From NCBI GenBank assembly GCA_022837185.1, contig JALHJD010000054.1:1-13334 (forward strand): a stretch of 13,334 bases of DNA. Direction: 5' to 3'. A program made the translations under genes and the position numbers. Numbering within the stretch: the stretch's first letter is position 1; each line of letters starts with the position of its first letter. The stretch comes from Desulfobacteraceae bacterium. GTDB lineage: Bacteria > Desulfobacterota > Desulfobulbia > Desulfobulbales > Desulfobulbaceae. Shown here piece by piece: positions 7,055-13,334 of this stretch. The notes below the pieces were generated by a model. It searched no databases, had not been told where the DNA came from, and saw only the letters and a program-made list of their open reading frames with translations.

Positions 7055-9460
7055 ATGACCGGATCAGCAAAATTTGAAAAACTGGATCTATTCTACCTGG
7101 GCCGGGAGGTCGATCCCGCCACCGGTGAAACATCCCCGGTGCCATTTGTCTATAAGAATAAGCACCTGACCACCCATGCAGCCATACTCGGCATGACGGG
7201 GAGCGGCAAGACCGGGCTCGGCATCGGCCTGCTGGAGGAGGCCGCCATGGACAGGATTCCCGCCCTGGTCATCGATCCGAAAGGGGACATGGCCAACCTG
7301 CTGTTGACGTTTCCGGAGATGCGGCCGGAGGATTTCAAGCCCTGGTTGGAACGGTCGGCGGCGGAACAAAAGGGGATGACCCTCGACGAGCTGGCTCGGA
7401 AAACGGCGGAAACCTGGGATAAAGGCATCCGTTCCTGGGACCAGGACAGGGAGCGCATCGAGCGGCTCAGATCGAGCGCCGAGTTTTCCCTCTTCACCCC
7501 GGGCAGCACCGCGGGCAGGCCCGTGTCGGTCCTGGACAGTCTTGAGGCGCCCGACCCCGAAGTCCTGGAAGACACGTCGACCGCCGCCGGCATCATTCAT
7601 TCCACGGTATCGTCAATTCTCGGCCTCATCGGCCTGGAAGCCGACCCCCTGACCAACCGGGAGCACATTCTTCTTTCATCAATCATTCTCCATACCTGGC
7701 GCGCCGGGGCCGGCCTTGATCTGCAGAGTCTTATCGGTTCGGTGGTCAGCCCGCCTTTTGATCACATCGGCGTCTTCCCCCTGGAAACCTTCTACCCCCA
7801 GGCCAGAAGAATGGAACTGGCCATGCAGTTGAACAACATTCTTGCCAGCCCCTCCTTCACCGCCTGGGTGCAGGGAGAACCCCTGCGCATCGACAGCCTG
7901 CTTTATACCGCCGACGGCAAACCGCGGATCACAATATTTTCCATTGCCCACCTGAGCGAGTCGGAGCGGATGTTTTTCGTCACCATGCTGCTGGGCCGCC
8001 TGATCGGCTGGATGCGCAGACAGGAGGGAACGGACGGCCTCCGATGCCTCCTCTACATGGATGAAATCTTCGGATATTTCCCCCCCCTCGGCAACCCGCC
8101 TTCCAAGGAGCCGATGCTGCTGCTGCTCAAACAGGCCCGCGCCTACGGCCTGGGCATCGTGCTGGCGACCCAGAATCCGGTTGATCTGGACTATAAAGGC
8201 CTGGCCAATATCGGCACCTGGTTCATCGGGCGCCTTCAGACCAGGCAGGACCAGGACAAGGTGCTGACCGGCATCGCGGCGGGGTCGGGATCGTTCAAGC
8301 CGGAAAATATCCGCGGGCTGCTGGCAAACATGCGGGGCAGGACGTTCCTCATGCAGTCGGCCCATCTTGACGAGCCCGTGCTTTTCGAAACCAGGTGGGT
8401 CATGTCCTACCTCAAGGGACCGATCTCCCTGAGTGAAATCAGGAAATTGATCGAACTCCTCCCGGGCGGGCCTCCGGAGCCGCCCGCGGATGTCAGATTC
8501 GGGTCCGAAATACGCACCGGCGGAGATCTGATGCCGCATCCTCCCATCCTGCCCGATACAATGGTGCAGCGTTTCGTTCCCCCGCCGGTGCCGGTGGAGG
8601 GGCTGCAGTACATTCCCTGGCTGGCCGGAACGGCATCGGTCCGGTTCCTGAGCCAGGCAAGGGGGATCAACCAGGTTGATACGGTCCGGGTGAAAATTTC
8701 CCTCGACGCCGAGCAGGACGGGACCGACTGGAGCCGGTCAGAGGAAAATACGGTGGACTGGGAAATGACCGGCGACTCGCCCCCCGCCTCAATGCAGTTC
8801 AAGCCGCTGCCGGCGGCCTTGGCCAGGTTGAAGACCCTGCGGGGCCAGGAGAAGAGTTTTGCTGATCATCTCTATCGTTCCAGAGAGCTGATTCTGAAAC
8901 GCGTGCCGGCGTTGAAGCTGGAATCACGGCCGGACGAATCGGACAGTCAGTTTCAGCTCCGGGTCGCCGATGTTCTGCGGCAGAAAAAAGAGGAAGAAGT
9001 TCACAAGCTGGAACAGCAGTACCAGGCCAAGCAGCGGACCCTGGAGAATCGCCTGGAAAAGGCTTATGCAAGGCTGGATATGGAGAAGGGGGATGTCAAG
9101 GCAAGGGGAATGGATACCGCCCTGTCCTTCGGCGTTGCGGTTTTCGGCGCTCTCTTCGGCCGCAAGGCCGTGTCGGTGACCACCGCGTCCAGGTCGGCCC
9201 AGGGGGTGCGGAGCGCCGGCCGGATGATGAAGGAAAAAGAGGATGTCCGCCGGGCGGAGGACGAGGTGAAGCGCATCGAAGAGGAAATCGCCCGGCTGGC
9301 GGAGGAGCTGCAGGGGAAAATTGCCGCAGCGGCCGACCGCTATTCACCCGCGGGCTTCGGGGCGGAATCATTTGCCGTCAAGCCGCGGCGCAGTGATATT
9401 TTCGATGTCAAAGTGTATCTGCAGTGGGAGCCGGTCCTCGACGCCTCCGTCCTGACTTAG
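7055..9460 (+). CDS. HerA/FtsK-superfamily ATPase with C-terminal coiled-coil hairpin
   Basis: 801 residues. Walker A is GMTGSGKT (46-53), followed by LVIDPKGD (71-78), the HerA-like strand. Walker B is LLYMDEIF (332-339), and VLATQNP (369-375) is the sensor typical of HerA/FtsK/VirB4 hexameric DNA pumps. The RLQTRQDQDK stretch shortly after may hold the arginine finger. Residues about 640-690 and 725-765 form charged coiled-coil arms around a Gly/Ala-rich hydrophobic tip (FGVAVFGALFGRK), followed by a tail ending in a YLQWEPV strand. The start is set by GGAGG four bases upstream; a longer frame to 6977 lacks a ribosome site. Proteins of this class translocate DNA or act with a nuclease such as NurA, but no nuclease lies next to it. 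Substrate and role are unknown. It ends overlapping maf by four bases. Confidence 0.85.
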   Translation: MTGSAKFEKLDLFYLGREVDPATGETSPVPFVYKNKHLTTHAAILGMTGSGKTGLGIGLLEEAAMDRIPALVIDPKGDMANLLLTFPEMRPEDFKPWLERSAAEQKGMTLDELARKTAETWDKGIRSWDQDRERIERLRSSAEFSLFTPGSTAGRPVSVLDSLEAPDPEVLEDTSTAAGIIHSTVSSILGLIGLEADPLTNREHILLSSIILHTWRAGAGLDLQSLIGSVVSPPFDHIGVFPLETFYPQARRMELAMQLNNILASPSFTAWVQGEPLRIDSLLYTADGKPRITIFSIAHLSESERMFFVTMLLGRLIGWMRRQEGTDGLRCLLYMDEIFGYFPPLGNPPSKEPMLLLLKQARAYGLGIVLATQNPVDLDYKGLANIGTWFIGRLQTRQDQDKVLTGIAAGSGSFKPENIRGLLANMRGRTFLMQSAHLDEPVLFETRWVMSYLKGPISLSEIRKLIELLPGGPPEPPADVRFGSEIRTGGDLMPHPPILPDTMVQRFVPPPVPVEGLQYIPWLAGTASVRFLSQARGINQVDTVRVKISLDAEQDGTDWSRSEENTVDWEMTGDSPPASMQFKPLPAALARLKTLRGQEKSFADHLYRSRELILKRVPALKLESRPDESDSQFQLRVADVLRQKKEEEVHKLEQQYQAKQRTLENRLEKAYARLDMEKGDVKARGMDTALSFGVAVFGALFGRKAVSVTTASRSAQGVRSAGRMMKEKEDVRRAEDEVKRIEEEIARLAEELQGKIAAAADRYSPAGFGAESFAVKPRRSDIFDVKVYLQWEPVLDASVLT

Positions 9461-10068
9461 GGGTGCCGGGCGGCAATGACTGCGTTGCGGAGCAGGTAGC
9501 GGACGACGGAATCCATCGGCAGCCCGATGACGTTGGTGCAGGAGCCCCGGATTCCCCGGACCAGAAAAGAACCGATCCCCTGGATGCCATAGGCTCCCGC
9601 TTTGTCCAGCGGTTCACCCGTGGCGATGTACGCTGCCAGGACGTCCTCCGGGGTGTCCATGAAGGTGACGGCGGTGACCTCCTCCCAGGCGTCCTGCCGC
9701 CCCCGGTCAGGACAACAAAAACAGACCCCGGTCAAAACCACATGGGTGGTGCCGGCAAGCTGCCGCAGGGTGGCGAGAGCGTCGGCGGGGTCCCTGGGCT
9801 TGCCGAGAATTTTTCCGCTGACGGCAACCACGGTGTCGGCGCCGAGCACCCAGGAGCCGGGCATTTTTTCGGCCGCGGCCGATGCCTTGGCAATGGCCAT
9901 GCGCTGGGCGAAAGCAGCAGGCTTTTCGCCGGTTCGGGGTGTTTCGTCCACCTCCACGGGAGCCACGGCAATGTCGATGCCGAGCCGGCGCAGCATTTCC
10001 CGGCGGCGCGGCGAGGCGGAGGCCAGCACCAGCGGATCGAGGCTGTAAAAGGGCGGCGGGTTGTTCAC
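9457..10068 (-). CDS. maf: Maf family nucleotide pyrophosphatase
   Basis: 203 residues with the Maf signatures LASASPRRREML (15-26), VDETP, GADTVV (76-81, Asp78 as probable catalytic base), LGKPRD (88-93) and the TGEPLDKAGAYGIQG block. Maf enzymes hydrolyse the alpha-beta bond of noncanonical or pyrimidine nucleoside triphosphates and clean the nucleotide pool; overexpression blocks septation in Bacillus. This one resembles the YhdE (dTTP/UTP) branch, a guess from overall similarity. The start is GTG at 10068, six bases after the truA stop, with only a weak ribosome site, consistent with coupled translation. The stop TAA (9459-9457) is interleaved with the TAG of the convergent HerA-like gene. 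Confidence 0.93.
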   Translation of the reverse strand: MNNPPPFYSLDPLVLASASPRRREMLRRLGIDIAVAPVEVDETPRTGEKPAAFAQRMAIAKASAAAEKMPGSWVLGADTVVAVSGKILGKPRDPADALATLRQLAGTTHVVLTGVCFCCPDRGRQDAWEEVTAVTFMDTPEDVLAAYIATGEPLDKAGAYGIQGIGSFLVRGIRGSCTNVIGLPMDSVVRYLLRNAVIAARHP

Positions 10069-10074
10069 GGGGTG

Positions 10075-10854
10075 TCAGCTGGCAATGGGTTCATAGAACA
10101 CCTGCTCAAGGACAAGGCCGTGCGCGGGGGCGGTCGGTCCGGCCAGGCGCCGGTCCTGACTTCCGAGCAGGGCGGCAAAGGCGTCGGGGGTGATTTTGCC
10201 CTGTCCCACCGGCAGCAGCGAGCCGACGAGGTTGCGGACCATGTGGCGGAGAAAACCGTCTCCGGTGAAGCGGAAAAACCAGATATCGGCCCGACCGGTC
10301 CCGGCGAGAAACTCGGCCCGGTAGATAGTCCGGACCCCCCCTCGCCCGATGGTCCGGGTGACGTCCCGCGAACCGCTGCCCTCGAAACTTGAGAAATCAT
10401 GGCTCCCCACGATATGATGAAGGGCCAGCCTGATGGCCTCGGCGTTCGGGTGCATGGGAAAATGTGCGGTATACAGACGTTCCAGGGGTGACTGGATCCT
10501 GCCGGTGAAGATTGTGTAGCGATAGGTTTTGCCGGTCGCGCTGCGGCGGCTGTGGAAGTCCTCTTCAGCCTCCTCGGCCGCCAGAATCCGGATGGCCGGG
10601 TCGAGCATGGAGTTGAGCCCCTTGAGCAGGCCCGGGCAGGGGATGCGGGCTGTGGTCCTGAAATTGGCCGTCATCCCCAGGGCGTGGACGCCGGCATCGG
10701 TTCTTCCCGCGCCCTGCAGGTGAACATGTTCCCGCGTGATGACGGCCAGGCAGTTCTCAATGGCCCCCTGAACGGTCGGTACGTTTTTCTGCCGCTGCCA
10801 GCCGCTGAAATGGGTGCCGTCATAGGCTATCAGCAGGCGGATGTTCCTGGTCAT
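10075..10854 (-). CDS. truA: tRNA pseudouridine(38-40) synthase TruA
   Basis: 259 residues, close to the family norm. TruA converts uridines 38-40 in the anticodon stem-loop of many tRNAs to pseudouridine. Seen are IAYDGTHFSGWQRQ near the start, GAGRTDAGVHA (48-58) with catalytic Asp53, the KTYRY motif, and FTGDGFLRHMVRNLVG in the C-terminal half. The start ATG overlaps the argC stop by one base (TGATG), and maf follows after six bases, so argC-truA-maf read as one translationally coupled unit. Confidence 0.96.
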   Translation of the reverse strand: MTRNIRLLIAYDGTHFSGWQRQKNVPTVQGAIENCLAVITREHVHLQGAGRTDAGVHALGMTANFRTTARIPCPGLLKGLNSMLDPAIRILAAEEAEEDFHSRRSATGKTYRYTIFTGRIQSPLERLYTAHFPMHPNAEAIRLALHHIVGSHDFSSFEGSGSRDVTRTIGRGGVRTIYRAEFLAGTGRADIWFFRFTGDGFLRHMVRNLVGSLLPVGQGKITPDAFAALLGSQDRRLAGPTAPAHGLVLEQVFYEPIAS

Positions 10855-11894
10855 CAGGGGAAAAACGGCGCTCCCGTCAGGCCGGTTGTTTCGGGGAACC
10901 CGTTCATCAGGTTCATGTTCTGGACGGCCTGACCCGCGGCTCCCTTGACAATATTGTCGATCGCCGACACGACGATGATCCGCCCGGTCCGCCGGTCCAG
11001 GGCAAGCCCGATGTCGCAGAAGTTGCTGCCGCGGACATGCTGGGTTGCGGGCAGACAGCCCTTCGGGCAGAGGCGGACAAAATGTTCGGCGTCGTAGGTC
11101 CGGCGGTACAATCGATGCACTGCATCAAGGTCGATATCCGCTGCCAGCCCCGCATACATGGTGCTGAGTATGCCCCGGGAAACGGGCAGAAGATGCGGGG
11201 TGAAGGAGACGGTGATGCCCCGGCCCGCCAGCTTGCTCAGTTCCTGTTCCATTTCCGGTATATGGCGGTGTATGCCGCCGACCTTATAGGGCCGGAACCC
11301 GTCCGCTACCTCGCAGTACAGAGTGGCGACGCTGGCGGAACGCCCCGCGCCTGAAGTCCCGGACTTGGAATCGATGATCAGGGTATCCGGGTCGATGAGC
11401 TTCTCACGGAGCAGGGGGGCAAGTCCGAGAATGACGGAGGTGGGATAGCATCCCGGGTTGGCCGCCAGGCGGCATTGCCTGATTGCGTTTCTGTACAGCT
11501 CAGGCAGGCCGTACACGGCCTCTGCGAGCAGTTCGCTGCTGCTGTGGGGCTGGTACCATTGTTCGTAGACTGCGACGTCGCCAAGGCGGTAATCGGCGCT
11601 CAGATCGACCACCTTTTTTCCCGCCGCCAGGAGTGACGGAACGATATCCATGGCGGTTTTGTGCGGCACCGCGGTGAAAAAAAAGTCAGCCCTTTCGGCA
11701 AACTCTTCGCCGGCGGGATTGTCGCAGACGATATCGAGGCAGCCGCGCAGGCTGGGATAGACATCGGCCAGCGGTTTGCCCTCATACTGCCTGGAGGTCG
11801 CAACGGTGATCTCCACCTCTGCATGCCCGGAGAGAATTCGCGCCAGTTCAACACCGGTGTAGCCGGAGACGCCGATTATGCCTATTCGTAGCAT
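10854..11894 (-). CDS. argC: N-acetyl-gamma-glutamyl-phosphate reductase
   Basis: 346 residues, full length. ArgC reduces N-acetylglutamyl phosphate to the semialdehyde with NADPH, third step of arginine synthesis. The Rossmann motif GVSGYTG is at 8-14, the catalytic cysteine is Cys149 in [10 protein letters not shown], and [10 protein letters not shown] and [14 protein letters not shown] are family blocks. The ATG at 11894 has an AGGA about seven bases upstream (complement of 11902-11905). It lies only 29 bases beyond the U-tract of the rpsI terminator, with no obvious promoter in between. Expression therefore probably depends on read-through or on a promoter hidden near the rpsI end. Confidence 0.96.
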   Translation of the reverse strand: MLRIGIIGVSGYTGVELARILSGHAEVEITVATSRQYEGKPLADVYPSLRGCLDIVCDNPAGEEFAERADFFFTAVPHKTAMDIVPSLLAAGKKVVDLSADYRLGDVAVYEQWYQPHSSSELLAEAVYGLPELYRNAIRQCRLAANPGCYPTSVILGLAPLLREKLIDPDTLIIDSKSGTSGAGRSASVATLYCEVADGFRPYKVGGIHRHIPEMEQELSKLAGRGITVSFTPHLLPVSRGILSTMYAGLAADIDLDAVHRLYRRTYDAEHFVRLCPKGCLPATQHVRGSNFCDIGLALDRRTGRIIVVSAIDNIVKGAAGQAVQNMNLMNGFPETTGLTGAPFFP

Positions 11895-11923
11895 GTGCTC
11901 ATCCTGTTGTTGGATTCATGGGC

Positions 11924-11963
11924 AAAAAAAAGGGGAATAACGAAGCTTGTTCGTTATTCCCCC
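11924..11963 (-). terminator. Strong intrinsic terminator after rpsI
   Basis: In the leftward transcript, a perfect 13-bp stem (ggggaataacgaa at 11932-11944 pairing with ttcgttattcccc at 11950-11962) closes a five-base loop and is followed by eight uridines (the A-run at 11924-11931). It sits 51 bases past the rpsI stop. The upstream A-run is not matched by a T-run on the other side, so it acts on the minus strand only. Confidence 0.93.
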
Positions 11964-12013
11964 GTATGGCCTGCTGAGAAAATTTTCTGGTCGGGATACA
12001 AGCTCCGCGGCGA

Positions 12014-12406
12014 TTAACGCTTGGAGAACTGGAAACGGGCGCGGGCGCCGCGCTGACCGTATTTTTTCCGTTCCTTGCTGCGCGGGTCGCGGGTCATGAG
12101 GCCTGCCCTTTTCAGAGGCAGCCGATTTTCGGCGTTCACTGCCTGCAGAGCCTTTGCAATGCCGTGAACCAGGGCATCGATCTGTGAGGACTTCCCCCCG
12201 CCCTTGACGGTTGCCGTGACATCGAATTTCCTCATCGACTCGGTGACCGTAAACGGCTTGTCCAGTTTCGGTTCAAAATAGATGCCGCCGAAATACTCGT
12301 CGGCGGCAAGCTTGTTGACGGTAACCTTGCCGCTGCCGGGGGTGATCCAAACCCGGGCTACGGCCGTTTTTCTTTTTCCGGTGGCGTAAAATGGTTCCTG
12401 CGGCAT
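12014..12406 (-). CDS. rpsI: 30S ribosomal protein S9
   Basis: 130 residues, the same length as the E. coli protein. S9 binds the 16S rRNA 3' major domain; its C-terminal tail reaches the P-site tRNA. Recognised by FYATGKRKTAVARVWITPG at the start, KGGGKSSQIDALVHGIAKAL, LKRAGLMTRDPRSKERKKYG and the invariant basic end FQFSKR. GGAGC lies about nine bases upstream of the ATG at 12406, and the gene follows rplM by 21 bases, the conserved L13-S9 operon. Transcription ends at the hairpin at 11924-11963. Confidence 0.98.
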   Translation of the reverse strand: MPQEPFYATGKRKTAVARVWITPGSGKVTVNKLAADEYFGGIYFEPKLDKPFTVTESMRKFDVTATVKGGGKSSQIDALVHGIAKALQAVNAENRLPLKRAGLMTRDPRSKERKKYGQRGARARFQFSKR

Positions 12407-12427
12407 GTGTGGAAAGCTCCGTTTCTA

Positions 12428-12856
12428 TCAGATATCAAGTTGTTCAGGTTTCTGGGCCTGGTGAGGATGGGCACTTCCGGCATAAACTTTTAATTTTTTC
12501 AATTGCTTTCGACCGAGCTTGTTCTTCGGCAGCATGCCCTTGACCGCCATGGTGATCAGCTCGCCGGGATTTTTGGCGAGGACGTCCCTGGCCGTCCGTT
12601 CCTTGATGCCGCCCATGTACCCGCTGTGGCGATAATATTTTTTATCATCCAGTTTCTTGCCGGTCAGATTGATTTTTTCGGCATTGACAACGACAATGAA
12701 ATCACCGTTGTCCTGGAAGTTGCAGAAAGTCGGCTTGTGCTTGCCGCGAAGCCGCCGGGCGATCTCCGAGGCAAGGCGCCCCAGCACTTTGCCGTCGGCG
12801 TCAACGACGTACCATTTACGGTCAATTTCGTTAACCGGCGTATAGAATGTTTTCAT
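12428..12856 (-). CDS. rplM: 50S ribosomal protein L13
   Basis: 142 residues, as in E. coli. L13 is an early assembly protein binding 23S rRNA. Seen are [27 protein letters not shown] split over residues 11-37, [13 protein letters not shown], the [10 protein letters not shown] block and the C-terminal VYAGSAHPH. The ATG at 12856 has AGAGG seven bases upstream and is preferred over the longer frame, which would read through the tRNA gene. It is transcribed after tRNA-Gly, with a terminator-like hairpin in its leader that could tune expression. Confidence 0.98.
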   Translation of the reverse strand: MKTFYTPVNEIDRKWYVVDADGKVLGRLASEIARRLRGKHKPTFCNFQDNGDFIVVVNAEKINLTGKKLDDKKYYRHSGYMGGIKERTARDVLAKNPGELITMAVKGMLPKNKLGRKQLKKLKVYAGSAHPHQAQKPEQLDI

Positions 12857-12876
12857 CACTGCGCCTCTCGATGTAT

Positions 12877-12907
12877 GCAAAAAGGTTCGAACGGGGTCCG
12901 AACCTTG
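12877..12907 (-). terminator. Hairpin with short U-tract between tRNA-Gly and rplM (leaky terminator or attenuator)
   Basis: In the leftward transcript, an 8-bp stem (aaggttcg at 12882-12889 with cgaacctt at 12899-12906) closes a nine-base loop and is followed by a run of five uridines, with an outer TGCA pair also able to close the structure. It could end tRNA transcription, mark a processing site, or act as a leader element regulating rplM. Because no separate rplM promoter is visible, complete termination here is unlikely. Confidence 0.55.
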
Positions 12908-12915
12908 CATCTTTC

Positions 12916-12990
<75 letters not shown>

Positions 12991-13015
12991 TCGCCAATTC
13001 GGTAAACAGCTTTTA

Positions 13016-13044
13016 ATAAAAACAACTGGGCGAGAAAAAGTCAA
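13016..13044 (-). promoter_or_regulatory. Probable sigma70 promoter for tRNA-Gly-rplM-rpsI
   Basis: On the minus strand, TTGACT (13044-13039, five of six consensus bases) is separated by 17 bases from TTTTAT (13021-13016, four of six). Initiation would fall near 13009, about 19 bases before the mature tRNA 5' end, a plausible precursor leader. The tract upstream is AT-rich, as in strong stable-RNA promoters. Confidence 0.6.
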
Positions 13045-13112
13045 TAAAAAACTGCGGGAAAAATTGTTTCGCGGGCGCGCGGGAAAATGTCCTGTAACCG
13101 GTGGAAGAAAAG

Positions 13113-13141
13113 TTGCCAATACGAGTGAAGAAGAATATGAT
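13113..13141 (+). promoter_or_regulatory. Probable sigma70 promoter for hisB
   Basis: TTGCCA (13113-13118) and TATGAT (13136-13141) each match the consensus at five of six bases and are spaced exactly 17 bases. The expected start is near 13148, giving a leader of about 69 bases before hisB. A small hairpin, GTTGGA/TCCAAC at 13155-13170 with loop TAAC, falls just inside the leader. No histidine-rich leader peptide was seen, so classical his attenuation is not supported. Confidence 0.65.
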
Positions 13142-13216
13142 GTGCTCAGATATGGTTGGATAACTCCAACTCGATATGTCGCAGCCAGGCCATGGAGAGA
13201 ACAGCGGGAGAAGACA

Positions 13217-13334
13217 GTGACGGAAAAGGGAGCACGGATAGGCGAGGTGAACCGGAAAACCGGGGAGACCGACATACAGCTCAGGCTCAATATTGATGGG
13301 ACAGGTGTTGCGGATATTGAAACAGGGATCGGTT
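13217..13334 (+). CDS. hisB: Imidazoleglycerol-phosphate dehydratase HisB, N-terminal part
   Basis: The first 39 codons are present; the gene runs off the window. HisB removes water from imidazoleglycerol phosphate in histidine synthesis. The family opening is clear: [16 protein letters not shown], then [16 protein letters not shown], just before the FFDHML metal-binding region expected next. The start is GTG at 13217, with GGGAGAAG seven or so bases upstream and no in-frame ATG nearby. It is divergent from the tRNA-Gly operon. Only the monofunctional dehydratase start is seen, with no phosphatase domain in front as in E. coli. Confidence 0.85.
   Translation, partial: MTEKGARIGEVNRKTGETDIQLRLNIDGTGVADIETGIG

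Noticed and set aside
7679..8539. A 286-codon minus-strand frame inside the HerA-like gene
   Set aside because: Shadow frame; the plus-strand protein carries Walker A, Walker B and sensor motifs across the same bases.
12882..12906. The GGTTCGAAC sequence as the T-arm of a second tRNA
   Set aside because: There is no acceptor, D-arm or anticodon arm around it; it is better explained as a simple hairpin.
13137..13165. A his leader peptide starting at the ATG-ATG near 13137-13142
   Set aside because: It would code only a few residues with no histidines, and its first bases overlap the proposed -10 element.

Overview
The window looks like a stitched metagenomic contig made of three pieces, and two of its apparent gene structures are produced by the joins rather than by biology. 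Piece A (1 to about 375, plus strand) holds the 3' end of a hoxU-like NAD-reducing hydrogenase diaphorase gene and the first 16 codons of hoxY. Piece B (about 371 to 2258, minus strand) is the gammaproteobacterial operon tmk-holB-pilZ-tatD, cut inside tmk at one end and inside tatD at the other. Its PilZ closely resembles the Pseudomonas-type pilus protein. Piece C (about 2247 to 13334) is a coherent chromosomal stretch whose proteins and gene order best fit a Desulfobacterota-like (deltaproteobacterial) bacterium. That assignment is inferred from recall of protein families and not from a database search.

At the A/B join, ten bases (371-380) fit both hoxY and tatD. At the B/C join (about 2247-2260), the Dxs frame passes without interruption into the last 25 residues of thymidylate kinase, so an intact ORF hides a truncated dxs and a truncated tmk.

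Piece C, left to right, starts with the minus-strand isoprenoid cluster xseB-ispA-dxs. Next comes a minus-strand gene for a primase-helicase-like protein (zinc finger, TOPRIM, RecA-type ATPase). Divergent from it is a large HerA/FtsK-type ATPase with a C-terminal coiled-coil hairpin. The roughly 100-bp region between them carries a 10-bp direct repeat. The ATPase gene meets maf tail to tail with overlapping stop codons. A minus-strand housekeeping run follows in transcription order: tRNA-Gly(GCC), rplM, rpsI, a strong intrinsic terminator, argC, truA, maf. The 5' end of hisB leaves on the plus strand, with its own sigma70-like promoter, from the region it shares with the tRNA promoter.

Most genes are housekeeping: isoprenoid precursor and prenyl diphosphate synthesis, ribosomal proteins, tRNA modification, and arginine and histidine synthesis. 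The primase-helicase and HerA-like ATPase pair is the only part whose role is unclear and is the best candidate for an uncharacterised DNA-processing module. No nuclease, integrase, CRISPR array or insertion sequence is visible. No stretch above 300 bases lacks a gene; the longest gap is 12991-13216 (226 bp).
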